Assembly (NCBI GenBank): GCA_900769405.1
Contig: CAAGGL010000031.1
Location: 192,259 to 256,258 of the forward strand
Direction of reading: 5' to 3'
Origin: an uncultured Alistipes sp.
GTDB lineage: Bacteria > Bacteroidota > Bacteroidia > Bacteroidales > Rikenellaceae
DNA length: 64,000 nt
The stretch's first letter is position 1. Each line of letters begins with the position of its first letter. Below the pieces are notes generated by a model. That model saw nothing but the letters and a program-made list of their open reading frames with translations. It was not told the DNA's origin and did not search any database. A program made the translations under genes and the position numbers. Positions 16,011 to 25,469 of the stretch are shown piece by piece.

Positions 16011-16936
16011 TGGAGCGCGGCAAGGGTCTGAAATATCGCCTGATTATGGGAGCGAGCCGAGTGATTGGCTTGTTGCCCGAATGGTTTGTCTATGGCTGTC
16101 TGGGCCGATTTGTCACGTTTGTACTATACCGATTGTTGCGCTACCGCTTGAAGGTTGTGCGTCGCAATCTCAGTCGCGCATTTCCCGAGAAGAGTGGCGA
16201 GGAGTTGCGCACGATCGAGCGAGAGTTCTATGCTCAGCTGGGTGAGGTGGTGGTCGATATTATCGTTATGACCAGCATTTCGCGCGAGGATATGATGGCG
16301 CGTATGTGTATCGAGAACCTCGCCGAGCACTTCGCGGCGTCGGAGGGTCGTTCGTGGGTAGCAATGATGGCTCACTATGGCAATTGGGAGTGTATGGGCA
16401 CCTATGGAATCCACGATGATCGAGTGCAGGTCGCGGGAGTCTATCACCCGCTGCGCGATAAGGCATTCGATGATCTGTTCTATATGATGCGTTCGCGCTT
16501 TGCCGTGCTGCCCATCAGGATGAACGATGTGGCGCGCTTTGCTATACGACACCGCGATGGCTACGAGGGTCGCCCGATAGCCTACGGAATGATTGCCGAT
16601 CAGCGCCCGCCGCGTGAGGCCGAGCACCGAATGTACGATTTTCTGGGTGTGCCGACTGCATTCTTTATGGGAGGCGAGTGGCTGGCGCGCAAGTTCGCGA
16701 TGCCGGTCTTTTTTATGCACGTCGATAGGGTTGGTCGCGCAAGATATAATTGTAATTTTGAGTGTATCTACGATGGTGTCGAGGAGGTTGCCGAGGGCGA
16801 GATCACGCGCCGTTATGTCGAGCGCTTGGAGTCGATGATCCGCCGTGCACCCCATTTGTGGATGTGGTCGCACCGCCGTTGGAAGCATATCGACATTGCC
16901 GAGGACGAGGCTCGCGCGGCACAAAATACGAAATAG
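16010..16936 (+). CDS. Lysophospholipid / lipid A acyltransferase family protein (LpxL/HtrB-like)
   Basis: A 308-residue membrane-associated acyltransferase. The HxxxxE catalytic motif is visible as HYGNWE (H122, E127), and the later segments ADQRPP and FMGGEWLARKFAMPVF match the pattern of secondary lipid A acyltransferases. It should transfer a fatty acyl chain to a lipid A precursor at the cytoplasmic face of the inner membrane. It overlaps rsmI by one base and is followed 3 bp later by a glycosyltransferase. Confidence 0.87.
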   Translation: MERGKGLKYRLIMGASRVIGLLPEWFVYGCLGRFVTFVLYRLLRYRLKVVRRNLSRAFPEKSGEELRTIEREFYAQLGEVVVDIIVMTSISREDMMARMCIENLAEHFAASEGRSWVAMMAHYGNWECMGTYGIHDDRVQVAGVYHPLRDKAFDDLFYMMRSRFAVLPIRMNDVARFAIRHRDGYEGRPIAYGMIADQRPPREAEHRMYDFLGVPTAFFMGGEWLARKFAMPVFFMHVDRVGRARYNCNFECIYDGVEEVAEGEITRRYVERLESMIRRAPHLWMWSHRRWKHIDIAEDEARAAQNTK

Positions 16937-16938
16937 AG

Positions 16939-17949
16939 ATGAGTAGAGTCAAGGTCGTCATATTGAATTGGAACGGTCGCGCACATTTGGAGCGCTACCT
17001 GCCGAGCGTGGTGCGCCACACGATGCCACAGTATGGGGTCGTGGTGGCCGATAACGGCTCGACCGATACCTCGCTCGAATATGTTGCCGAGGCGTTTCCG
17101 CAGGTCGAGATCGTGCGCTTGGATCGTAACTATGGCTTTGCCGAGGGTTACAATCGTGCGCTACGCGAGGTTGAGGCGGAGTATTTCGTACTGCTCAATT
17201 CGGATGTTGAGGTTAGCGAGGGCTGGTGCGAAAAGCTGGTCGAGGCGCTGGATGCCGATCCGCAGTTAGCGGCCGTAGCACCGAAGTTGCTGGCCGATAC
17301 CGATCGCGAGCGATTCGAGTATGCGGGCGCAAGTGGTGGTTTTATCGATATTCTGGGCTATCCGTTCTGTCGAGGTCGAATATTGAGCACGACCGAGCGT
17401 GACGAGGGTCAGTATGATACTCCGCGCGAGGTCTTTTGGGCGAGTGGAGCGGCGTTTGCCTGCCGTGCCGAGGTGTTCAAATCGGAGGGTGGTTTCGATG
17501 GCGACTTCTTTGCGCATATGGAGGAGATCGATCTCTGCTGGCGAATGCAGTCGTTGGGCTATCGCATTGGTGTTGAGCCGCGATCGAAGGTCTATCATCT
17601 GGGTGGAGGAACGCTCAGTGCGCTCTCGCCGCGCAAGACTATGCTCAACCATCGCAACAATCTGGCAATGCTCTACAAGAACCTGCCGACGGGACATCTG
17701 CTTTGGGTGCTGCCCGTGCGATTGGTGCTCGATGGTGTGGCTGCGGCGAGCTATCTGGCTAAGGGTCAGTGGTCGTGCGTGAAGGCGGTGTGGCAGGCGC
17801 ACGTCGGATTCTGCCGAATGTTGCCCGCACTGCGCGCCAAACGAGCTGCGGAGCGTGCCAAACGAGCCAAATTGCCGACGACGATCTATCGTGGTTCGGT
17901 GATTGTGCGCCGCCTTTTCGGAGGTAAATTTTTTGGAGATATGATGTGA
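16939..17949 (+). CDS. Family 2 glycosyltransferase (rhamnosyltransferase-like)
   Basis: A 336-residue GT-A glycosyltransferase. It begins VVILNWNG, followed by the nucleotide-binding VVADNGSTDTS near residue 34 and the metal-binding NSDVEV; the later FFAHMEEIDLCWRM holds the ED-type catalytic region. It should add a sugar to an envelope polysaccharide or lipid-linked acceptor. The ATG at 16939 is preferred because an in-frame ATG at 16762 lies deep inside the preceding gene and would add 59 non-family residues. It ends with a basic Ala/Arg/Lys-rich tail. Confidence 0.88.
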   Translation: MSRVKVVILNWNGRAHLERYLPSVVRHTMPQYGVVVADNGSTDTSLEYVAEAFPQVEIVRLDRNYGFAEGYNRALREVEAEYFVLLNSDVEVSEGWCEKLVEALDADPQLAAVAPKLLADTDRERFEYAGASGGFIDILGYPFCRGRILSTTERDEGQYDTPREVFWASGAAFACRAEVFKSEGGFDGDFFAHMEEIDLCWRMQSLGYRIGVEPRSKVYHLGGGTLSALSPRKTMLNHRNNLAMLYKNLPTGHLLWVLPVRLVLDGVAAASYLAKGQWSCVKAVWQAHVGFCRMLPALRAKRAAERAKRAKLPTTIYRGSVIVRRLFGGKFFGDMM

Positions 17950-17967
17950 TTTTCCGCGAAAAATTGT

Positions 17968-17975
17968 TAAATTTG
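17968..17975 (+). promoter_or_regulatory. -7 element for the DPM-like glycosyltransferase
   Basis: TAAATTTG, an exact TAnnTTTG match, 25 bp before the ATG at 18000. The -33 element is weak. Confidence 0.5.
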
Positions 17976-17999
17976 TTTTTGAGAAAAATTTAGACAACT

Positions 18000-18719
18000 A
18001 TGCGTAATCTTGTTCTTATACCGACATACAACGAGCGCGAAAATGTTTCGGCAATGGTCGATAAGGTCTTCTCGCTGCCCGTTGAGTTTGATATTTTGGT
18101 AATTGATGACGGCTCTCCCGACGGTACGGCCGACATCGTTCGTGAGCGACAGAAGGATTATCCCGATCGCCTGCACCTGCTTTGCCGTCAGGGTAAACTC
18201 GGCTTGGGTACAGCCTATCTGGCCGGTTTCCGCTGGGGCTTGGAGCGCGACTACGATTATATCATCGAGATGGATTGCGACTTCTCGCACAATCCCGACG
18301 ACCTGCCACGCCTGGTCGCAGCAGCCGAGGAGGGGGCCGATGTGGTGATTGGCTCGCGCTATGTGCAGGGTGTCAATGTGGTGAATTGGCCGATGTCGCG
18401 TCTGCTGATGTCGTACTGTGCGTCGATCTATGTCCGCACGGTGACGGGTATGCCCGTACACGATGCTACGGCGGGATTTGTCTGCTACTCGCGTCGCGTT
18501 TTGGAGCGTATGGATCTGGATAAGGTCGAGATGAAGGGCTACGGTTTCCAGATCGAGATGAAGTACTCGGCGTGGAAACTCGGCTTTAAGATCCGTGAGG
18601 TGTCGATCATCTTTATCGACCGCGTGCTGGGTCAGTCGAAGATGAGCAGCTCGATCTTTGGCGAGGCCTTCTTTGGGGTGATGAAGTTGCGACTGCGAAA
18701 GATTAAGCCCCGCGCATAA
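18000..18719 (+). CDS. Polyprenol monophosphomannose synthase-like glycosyltransferase (DPM1 type)
   Basis: A 239-residue family 2 glycosyltransferase of the dolichol-phosphate mannose synthase type. Motifs in order: IPTYNERENV, VIDDGSPDGTAD, EMDCDFSHNP (the DxD-like metal site) and GSRYVQG. It lacks the C-terminal membrane spans of longer members, so it is probably peripheral. It should make polyprenyl-phosphate mannose or a related sugar donor. It follows another glycosyltransferase by 50 bp but has its own -7 element. Confidence 0.9.
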   Translation: MRNLVLIPTYNERENVSAMVDKVFSLPVEFDILVIDDGSPDGTADIVRERQKDYPDRLHLLCRQGKLGLGTAYLAGFRWGLERDYDYIIEMDCDFSHNPDDLPRLVAAAEEGADVVIGSRYVQGVNVVNWPMSRLLMSYCASIYVRTVTGMPVHDATAGFVCYSRRVLERMDLDKVEMKGYGFQIEMKYSAWKLGFKIREVSIIFIDRVLGQSKMSSSIFGEAFFGVMKLRLRKIKPRA

Positions 18720-18756
18720 ATTCTTATAAACCCAACGAATAAATTGAGAAACAGAT

Positions 18757-19617
18757 ATGAAACTTACAGGAAGAAGACGTAGTTCGAATGTCGAGGATCG
18801 TCGCGCGAGTGGCGGCGGCAAGATGACCAAAATGGGCTTGGGTGGCCTGCTTGTGGCAGGTTTGATCACGTGGTTGTTGGGCGGTAATCCGCTGTCGGTG
18901 TTGCAGAATGCCGATTTGGGCGCTATTGTCGGTGGTGCGCAGACTGAGTATGTCCCCACCGAGCGCGAGGAGAAGCTGGCCGAATTTGCATCGCAGATTC
19001 TGGCGGGTACCGAGGATGTGTGGAGCGAACTCTTCAAGGAGATGGGTCGCACCTATCAGCCGCCCCGTATGGTGCTGTTCAATGGCGCGGTGCAGTCGGG
19101 TTGCGGTGGCGCAACCTCATCGACGGGTCCGTTCTATTGCTCGGCTGATCAGACGGTCTATATCGACCTCTCGTTCTTCGATCAGATGGAAACACAGCTC
19201 AAAGCGGGAGGTGATTTCGCCTACGCATATGTAATTGCGCACGAGGTAGGTCACCACGTGCAGTATCTGCTCGGCATCTTGGAGCAGGTGCAGATGCAGC
19301 GTTCGCGTGTGAGCGAGAAGGAGGCTAACCGACTGACGGTTCGTTTGGAGTTGCAGGCCGATTTCTTCGCTGGTATCTGGGCGCACTACGACGATAAGCG
19401 TTTCGGCTCGTTGGAGGACGGCGATATCGAGGAGGGTCTGAATGCAGCGACCTCGATCGGTGACGACCGTTTGCAGATGGAGGCTCAGGGCTATACCGTT
19501 CCCGATTCGTTCACTCACGGCACATCGAAACAGCGTATGACGTGGCTCAAAAAGGGTTACCTGACGGGCGATTTGAGTCGTGGTGACTCATTCTCGATGA
19601 ACTACAACGATCTCTAA
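18757..19617 (+). CDS. Neutral zinc metallopeptidase, YpfJ/KPN_00805 family
   Basis: A 286-residue protein. A basic N-terminus with KLTGRRRSSNVEDRR is followed by one membrane span (about 28-42) and a periplasmic zinc-peptidase-like domain. HEVGHHVQ holds the HExxH zinc site at residues 162-166. Paired cysteines near 116 and 128 (GCGGA and FYCS) are typical of the family. The physiological substrate is unknown. It sits 37 bp after the DPM-like gene and 5 bp before the U32 gene. Confidence 0.9.
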   Translation: MKLTGRRRSSNVEDRRASGGGKMTKMGLGGLLVAGLITWLLGGNPLSVLQNADLGAIVGGAQTEYVPTEREEKLAEFASQILAGTEDVWSELFKEMGRTYQPPRMVLFNGAVQSGCGGATSSTGPFYCSADQTVYIDLSFFDQMETQLKAGGDFAYAYVIAHEVGHHVQYLLGILEQVQMQRSRVSEKEANRLTVRLELQADFFAGIWAHYDDKRFGSLEDGDIEEGLNAATSIGDDRLQMEAQGYTVPDSFTHGTSKQRMTWLKKGYLTGDLSRGDSFSMNYNDL

Positions 19618-19622
19618 ACCAA

Positions 19623-21446
19623 TTGAAAATACGACCTGCACATACGGTTGAATTGTTGGCTCCCGCGCGTGATTACGATACGGCACGTGCGGCGGTTGAT
19701 TACGGCGCGGACGCCCTCTATATGGGAGGTCCGCGTTTTGGTGCGCGCTATGCGGCAGGTAATTCGATCGACGATCTGGCGCGAGCGGTGGAGTATGCTC
19801 ACCGCTATGGTGTGCGCGTTCATTGTACGCTCAACACGATAATCTACGACGAGGAGTTACGCGAAGCCGAGCGCACGGCACGCGAGGTGATTGCGGCGGG
19901 TGTCGATGCACTGATTATGCAGGATCTGGCATTTCGACGTATGGATCTGCCGCCGGTCGAACTCCACGCCTCTACTCAGATGTGCAATATGACGCCCGAG
20001 TGGGTGCGATTCTTGGAGCAGAGCGGTTTCTCGCGCGTGATTTTGGAGCGCGGACTGACGCGCGAGCAGATACGTGCAATACGCGAGGCTACGGGTGTCG
20101 AGTTGGAGTGTTTCGTTCACGGAGCGATATGTGTCGGCCATAGTGGTCGCTGTATGTTGAGCCGCACGATGAGCTCGCGCAGTGGCAATCGTGGCGAGTG
20201 CAGCCAACCTTGCCGATTGACCTACGACCTGACCGACGCCTCGGGTCGCAAACTCCGCAGTGGCAAACATCTGCTCTCGGTGCGCGATCTGGATCTCTCG
20301 TCGCACATTGGCGATATGATCGACGACGGTATCTGCTCGTTTAAGGTCGAGGGACGATTGAAGGACGTATCTTATATAAAGAATGTGGTGGCGCACTACC
20401 GCCGCCGAATTGATGAGGAGCTGGCGGCGCGTCCTGCGGTGCGACGCTCGTCGGTGGGCGAGAGTGTGCCCGATTTCCTGCCCGATCCCGCCAAGAGCTT
20501 TACTCGTGGCGAGTCGTGCTATATGTACGAGGGTAAGCGCGCGGGCGTTGCCTCGTTCGATACACCGAAGGCGGTGGGCGAGTATGTGGGTCGTGTGGCG
20601 AAGGTCGATAGCCGAACATTCACGCTCGACCGCACGGCAGAACTCTCGGCAGGCGATGGCTTGTGCTTTATTGCCGATGGTGCGCTGACGGGAACAAATA
20701 TCAATCTGGTCGAGGGTCGCCGCATAACACCCAATAAGATCGAGGGCATTACGCGCGGGGCTGAGGTCTATCGCAATTTCGATCAGCGATTCCGCTTGGC
20801 TCTGGATCGTAGTCGCACCCGCCGAGTGATTTCGGCGACGGCAATGATACGTTTCGACGAGGAGGGCGTGTCGCTCTGCTATACCGATTGTGAGGGCTAC
20901 GTTGGTGAGGCACGATTGAGTGAGCCGCTCGATGTCGCATCAAACCTTGTGCGTATGGAGCAGACTCTGCGCGAGCAGGCGGTGCGTAGCGGCGATACGA
21001 TTTTTCGTGTCGATGATGTGCAGATCGAGGGCGAGGTGCGCTTTGTGCCGCTCTCGAAGTTGGGAGCACTGCGTCGCGAGGCATTGGAGCGCTTGACCGA
21101 GCAGCGCTCGAAACTACGCCTCGAACACAACTATGCCGAGGAGGATCGCACGGCACAAATGCCCATAAAACAGCTCGACGGTCATTGGAACGTGGTCAAT
21201 CGACTCTCGGAGCAGTTCTACCGCGACCACGGAGTGACCGAGATCGAGCGCGGATTGGATGCGCGTTCGGATCTGCACGGCGAGCGAGTGTTACTGAGTA
21301 GCTACTGCCTACGTCGCGAGCTGGGCGAGTGTCTGCGCGAGGGCTCGAAGTTGCGCGAGCCGCTCTATATCGAGCACGGCGCGTTCCGCTATCGCTTGGA
21401 GTTCGATTGCGCGCGCTGCCAAATGAATTTGATTTATGAAGAGTAA
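19623..21446 (+). CDS. U32 family peptidase / RlhA-like 23S rRNA hydroxylation protein
   Basis: A 607-residue protein. The U32 signature is clear as ECFVHGAICVGHSGRCMLS, followed by the GECSQPC cysteines. The N-terminal LLAPARDYDTARAAVDYGADALYMG is the U32 barrel start. Long U32 proteins with a C-terminal extension include RlhA, which hydroxylates C2501 of 23S rRNA; others act on tRNA or ubiquinone. The family 'peptidase' name is historical. The only fitting start is TTG at 19623, 5 bp after the preceding stop; the next in-frame ATG is about 33 codons later and would cut off the first strand. Confidence 0.86.
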   Translation: MKIRPAHTVELLAPARDYDTARAAVDYGADALYMGGPRFGARYAAGNSIDDLARAVEYAHRYGVRVHCTLNTIIYDEELREAERTAREVIAAGVDALIMQDLAFRRMDLPPVELHASTQMCNMTPEWVRFLEQSGFSRVILERGLTREQIRAIREATGVELECFVHGAICVGHSGRCMLSRTMSSRSGNRGECSQPCRLTYDLTDASGRKLRSGKHLLSVRDLDLSSHIGDMIDDGICSFKVEGRLKDVSYIKNVVAHYRRRIDEELAARPAVRRSSVGESVPDFLPDPAKSFTRGESCYMYEGKRAGVASFDTPKAVGEYVGRVAKVDSRTFTLDRTAELSAGDGLCFIADGALTGTNINLVEGRRITPNKIEGITRGAEVYRNFDQRFRLALDRSRTRRVISATAMIRFDEEGVSLCYTDCEGYVGEARLSEPLDVASNLVRMEQTLREQAVRSGDTIFRVDDVQIEGEVRFVPLSKLGALRREALERLTEQRSKLRLEHNYAEEDRTAQMPIKQLDGHWNVVNRLSEQFYRDHGVTEIERGLDARSDLHGERVLLSSYCLRRELGECLREGSKLREPLYIEHGAFRYRLEFDCARCQMNLIYEE

Positions 21447-22344
21447 AGAACAGAATATGAAGAATCCCGAACTTTTAACCCCCACGTGGAGCGATTATGA
21501 ACTGATCGACTGTGGCGATTACGAGAAACTCGAACGCTTCGGTCGCTACATCACGCGCCGCCCCGAGCCGCAGGCCATCTGGCACCGATCGTTATCGGAG
21601 GCTGAGTGGCAACGTATGGCCGACGCCTCGTTCCGTCGTGATGCACGAAGTGAGGAGCGTGGCGAATGGCAACTGAAACCGCAGATGCCTTCGCGTTGGA
21701 CTGTCGAGTACCGTCGTGGTCCGATGCAGATACGTATGCGTCTGGCGCTCACATCGTTCAAGCACGTTGGTTTGTTCCCCGAGCAGGCCGAGAATTGGGA
21801 CTACATTTGCGAACGCGTGGCCGAGATCCGCAAGGCGAAGGGTCGTGCCGAGGTGCTCAATCTGTTTGCTTATACGGGCGGTGCGACGCTTGCGGCACGT
21901 TCGGCAGGAGCCGAGGTTACGCACGTCGATTCGGTTAAGCAGGTTGTTACGTGGTCGCGCGAGAATATGGAGGCAAGTGGATTGGACGGCGTGCGCTGGA
22001 TTGTCGATGATGCGCTGAAATTTGTACGCCGCGAGGTTAAGCGCGGACGCCAATACGACGGCATTATCCTCGACCCGCCCGCATACGGACGTGGTCCCGA
22101 TGGCGAGAAGTGGGTTTTGGAGCAGAACATCGCGGAGATGTTGGAGTGCTGTGCTCGTCTGCTTGCGCCCAAGGGCTTTTTGGTGCTGAATCTCTACTCG
22201 ATGGGTCTGTCGGCAATGCTGGCTCGATCGGCTGTGCGTCAGGCATTTGGACCGGCGGCAGAGGAGCAGTTCGGCGAACTCTATTTCGAGGATCGCGCGG
22301 GTAAGCAGCTGCCGCTGGGAGTTTACTATCGAATGAAACGTTAA
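21436..22344 (+). CDS. Class I SAM-dependent (rRNA) methyltransferase
   Basis: A 302-residue Rossmann-fold methyltransferase. Motif I with the preceding helix reads NLFAYTGGATLAARSAG, the acidic SAM-ribose contact is in VTHVDSVK, and motif IV is DPPAYGRG, typical of the RlmI/RlmK-like C-terminal domain that modifies 23S rRNA. It has no PUA domain. It starts within the end of the U32 gene (11-base overlap). A second in-frame ATG at 21457, after an A-rich stretch, is an equally plausible start. The neighbourhood with an RlhA-like gene suggests a shared role in rRNA modification. Confidence 0.85.
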   Translation: MKSKEQNMKNPELLTPTWSDYELIDCGDYEKLERFGRYITRRPEPQAIWHRSLSEAEWQRMADASFRRDARSEERGEWQLKPQMPSRWTVEYRRGPMQIRMRLALTSFKHVGLFPEQAENWDYICERVAEIRKAKGRAEVLNLFAYTGGATLAARSAGAEVTHVDSVKQVVTWSRENMEASGLDGVRWIVDDALKFVRREVKRGRQYDGIILDPPAYGRGPDGEKWVLEQNIAEMLECCARLLAPKGFLVLNLYSMGLSAMLARSAVRQAFGPAAEEQFGELYFEDRAGKQLPLGVYYRMKR

Positions 22345-22356
22345 TATTTTACGAAT

Positions 22357-22644
22357 ATGGGTATTTTACTTTTGATCTTTGGTTTGTTGACCGGTACGGC
22401 ACTCTGTGCTCTGGTCGGTATTTTGGGTAGCCGTCGCCGTTTGGGCTTTGGCTGGACCTTTGTTATTAGTTTGATTTTCACGCCGTTGATTGGCTTGATC
22501 GCAGCTTTGATTTCGGATCCTCTGCCTCAGGGCGAAAAGCGTTGGGGCTGCTTAGCTACAATCATCGTTGTGCTTACGCTGGCATTGATGGCATTCTTCG
22601 GTATTCTGATTTTCGGAGCGGGCGCAGCTGTCTTCGCATTGTAA
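22357..22644 (+). CDS. Small membrane protein, unknown function
   Basis: A 95-residue hydrophobic protein with three likely membrane spans (about 2-22, 33-52 and 65-90). Between the first two is a GSRRRLGFGW segment, and a PLPQGEKRWGC loop precedes the last span. It is 12 bp after the methyltransferase and 25 bp before the purine permease gene, so it is probably cotranscribed. I do not recognise a family. Confidence 0.65.
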   Translation: MGILLLIFGLLTGTALCALVGILGSRRRLGFGWTFVISLIFTPLIGLIAALISDPLPQGEKRWGCLATIIVVLTLALMAFFGILIFGAGAAVFAL

Positions 22645-22669
22645 ATCTGGAACTCTGATCCAAACTTAT

Positions 22670-23962
22670 ATGCTTAAAAAACTATTCGGTTTTGATCCAT
22701 CTCAGACAACTATTCGCACGGAGATAATTGCTGGTATCACTACCTTCCTTACGATGTCTTACATTCTTGCGGTGAATCCGACTATGTTCGGCCTGCTCGA
22801 AGGTATGCCCGTCGGTGCGGTCTTCACATCGACAGCTTTGGCCGCAATCATCGGTTGCCTTGCTATGGCTATTGTCGGCAAGTTGCCGTTTGGTCTTGCT
22901 CCCGGAATGGGCTTGAATGCCTTTTTCGTTTATAGCGTATGTCTTGGTCTGGGCTACTCGTGGCAGTTTGCTCTGACGGCAGTATTGATCGAGGGTTTGA
23001 TCTTCATTATCCTCACCTTGACCAATGTGCGTGAGGCGATTGTGAATGCAATCCCGATGAGCCTTCGCAATGCCATTGGTGCGGGTATCGGTCTCTTCAT
23101 TGCATTCATCGGACTGCAAAGCTCGGGCGTTGTGGTCAACGACTCGGCGACTATCGTTACGCTCGGACAGATCACGTCGGGAGCACCTCTGTTGGCACTG
23201 ATAGGCTTGATCATAACAGGTTTTATGTATGCGCGCAAGGTGCCCGGTGCAATTCTTTTGGGCATTATCATCACGATGTTGATCGGTATTCCGATGGGCG
23301 TGACCGAGTTTAAGGGCGTCATTTCGATTCCCGAATCTGTGGCTCCGATCTTCTGTCAATTCCAGTGGGATCAGATCTTCACGCTGGATATGTTGGTTGT
23401 GGTGTTTACCTTCCTGTTTATCGATATGTTCGACACGGTCGGTACCCTTGTGGGAGTCTGCACCAAGGCGGGTCTGGTCGATCAAGACGGCAATATCTAC
23501 CGCATCAAGCAAGCATTTATGGCAGATTCGATCGCAACAACGGCTGGTGCAATGCTTGGCACATCGACCACCACAACCTATGTTGAGAGTGCAGCAGGTG
23601 TAGCGCAGGGTGGTCGCTCGGGCCTTACGGCTCTGGTTGTGGCGTGTGGTTTTGCTGTGGCATTGCTCTTCTCGCCTCTGTTCTTGTCGATTCCGTCGGC
23701 GGCAACGGCTCCTGCGCTGATTATTGTGGGTCTGCTGATGCTCGAACCGGTTAAGGATATTAATTTTGACGATTTCTCGGAGTCGATCCCCGCATTCGTA
23801 TGCCTCATTATGATGCCAATGACCTACTCGATCTCGAATGGTATTATGCTCGGTATGATTACCTATGTACTGATGAATGTAATTTGCGGTAAGTTCAGCA
23901 AATTGACCAGCTCGATGTATATCTTGGCGGTGCTGTTTATCTTAAAGTTTATTTTTATCTAA
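22670..23962 (+). CDS. NCS2 family purine permease (AzgA-like)
   Basis: A 430-residue membrane transporter for adenine, guanine or hypoxanthine, probably proton-coupled. Family motifs include GLAPGMGLNAFF in the third span region and TTTTYVESAAGVAQGGRSGLTA in the eighth to tenth span region. Length and hydrophobicity match AzgA/GhxP-type members. A long hairpin follows the gene. Confidence 0.93.
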   Translation: MLKKLFGFDPSQTTIRTEIIAGITTFLTMSYILAVNPTMFGLLEGMPVGAVFTSTALAAIIGCLAMAIVGKLPFGLAPGMGLNAFFVYSVCLGLGYSWQFALTAVLIEGLIFIILTLTNVREAIVNAIPMSLRNAIGAGIGLFIAFIGLQSSGVVVNDSATIVTLGQITSGAPLLALIGLIITGFMYARKVPGAILLGIIITMLIGIPMGVTEFKGVISIPESVAPIFCQFQWDQIFTLDMLVVVFTFLFIDMFDTVGTLVGVCTKAGLVDQDGNIYRIKQAFMADSIATTAGAMLGTSTTTTYVESAAGVAQGGRSGLTALVVACGFAVALLFSPLFLSIPSAATAPALIIVGLLMLEPVKDINFDDFSESIPAFVCLIMMPMTYSISNGIMLGMITYVLMNVICGKFSKLTSSMYILAVLFILKFIFI

Positions 23963-23982
23963 TCTCAGCATTTGACGCTAAA

Positions 23983-24023
23983 CACAACAGCCTGCCCACA
24001 AAAAAAGAGGGCAGGCTGTTGTG
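23983..24023. terminator. Long stem-loop between convergent genes
   Basis: CACAACAGCCTGCCC (23983-23997) pairs perfectly over 15 bp with GGGCAGGCTGTTGTG (24009-24023). The A-run is in the loop rather than a T-tract after the stem, but the position between convergent genes supports a shared terminator. Confidence 0.75.
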
Positions 24024-24041
24024 CTTGTGACCGGTTGTCGC

Positions 24042-25451
24042 TTACCAGCACTCGATACCGTCGGTCGGAATTTTATCCTTGACCGTTTCGAGTCGGAATA
24101 CGGGATCTTTGCCTGCGCGACGCTGACGCATATAGTCCTCCAAGAGCACAATCACGCGACGACCCAAAAGTATAATTGCTATCAGGTTACAGAGAGTCAT
24201 CATAGCCATTGTCAGGTCGGCCAGACTCCATACGGTTTGCAACGTGGTTACGGCGCCGAACATCACCATCGCACCGACCATCAGTCGGTAGGCAACCATT
24301 GCCCAACGCTTTTTCGAGATGTAGGCGATGTTTGCCTCGCCATAGTAGTAGTTGCCGATGATCGAACTGAATGCAAAGAAGAAGATCGCCACCGCAACAA
24401 AGATTCGACCCGCCGCACCAATCTCGACCGAGAGCGACTCCTGCGTCAGCAGTACGCCGTCGAGCGAACCGTCGAGGGGCAGACCGCTGACCAAGATGAT
24501 GAATGCCGTACACGAGCAGATCACGAGCGTATCGGTAAACACGCCGAGCATCTGGATCAGACCCTGCTTCACAGGGTGCGAAACGTCGGCCGTAGCGGCG
24601 GCATTGGGCGCCGAACCCTCACCTGCCTCGTTGCTGAACAGACCGCGCTTGATACCTTGTGTCATAGCTGCGCCGACCGTACCGCCGAATGCCTGCTCAA
24701 TGCCGAAAGCACTCTTGAATATCGTTGCAATTACGTCGGGAATCACCGTGATGTTTGCGCCCACGACATAGAGCGCCAGCGCCAGATAACCCAGCGCCAT
24801 AACGGGTACAATCAGCGAGCTGACCTTTGCAATGCGCTGAATACCACCGAAGATAATTACGAGCGTTGCGATTGTCAGCGCCACGCCCATATAGACGTGA
24901 TCGATGCCGAAGGCATTCTCGACAGCCGAGCAGAGCGTGTTACTCTGCACCGTATTATATGCAAAACCGAAGGTCAGCACCGTCAGCACGCAGAACAGAA
25001 TCGCCATCGGGCGGCATTTCAGACCGCGCGTCATATAGTATGCAGGGCCACCGACGAAGCTATCCTTGTCGCGCGTTTTGTAGAGCTGCGCCAGAGTATT
25101 CTCGATGAACGAATTGGCTGCGCCGAGCAGTGCAATCACCCACATCCAAAATACCGCACCCGGGCCACCGATACTCACTGCTGACGCAACGCCCGCCAGA
25201 TTACCCACGCCGACGTGGCTCGCCAACGAAACGGCAAAGGCTTGGAATGACGAGATACGCCTCTTGCCTTTCGACTCCTGCGACGTGCTGCCCGAGGCAA
25301 ATAGCTGACGGAACATATCGCCCACCAGACGGAATTGCGCAAATCGAGTGCGAATAGTGAAGTATAGTGCGCACGCGATCAGGGCGAAGATCATAATATA
25401 TCCCCACAGAAAGTCGTTGATCGAGTTGATTATCTGCTGAAAAAGATCCAT
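24042..25451 (-). CDS. Alanine/glycine:cation symporter (AGCS family)
   Basis: A 469-residue sodium- or proton-coupled amino-acid importer. The family signature GLFSNEAGEGSAPNAAATA is present in the middle of the protein, and AFAVSLASHVGVGNLAGVASA lies near residue 75. The N-terminus with NDFLWGYIMIFAL is typical. It is the last gene of a minus-strand group with the thioesterase and tsaC (gap 18 bp). Confidence 0.94.
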   Translation of the reverse strand: MDLFQQIINSINDFLWGYIMIFALIACALYFTIRTRFAQFRLVGDMFRQLFASGSTSQESKGKRRISSFQAFAVSLASHVGVGNLAGVASAVSIGGPGAVFWMWVIALLGAANSFIENTLAQLYKTRDKDSFVGGPAYYMTRGLKCRPMAILFCVLTVLTFGFAYNTVQSNTLCSAVENAFGIDHVYMGVALTIATLVIIFGGIQRIAKVSSLIVPVMALGYLALALYVVGANITVIPDVIATIFKSAFGIEQAFGGTVGAAMTQGIKRGLFSNEAGEGSAPNAAATADVSHPVKQGLIQMLGVFTDTLVICSCTAFIILVSGLPLDGSLDGVLLTQESLSVEIGAAGRIFVAVAIFFFAFSSIIGNYYYGEANIAYISKKRWAMVAYRLMVGAMVMFGAVTTLQTVWSLADLTMAMMTLCNLIAIILLGRRVIVLLEDYMRQRRAGKDPVFRLETVKDKIPTDGIECW

Positions 25452-25469
25452 AAGTCAGTGTGTATTAGG

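Noticed and set aside
16762..16938. N-terminal extension of the first glycosyltransferase
   Set aside because: Lies inside the acyltransferase gene in another frame; family N-terminus begins at 16939.
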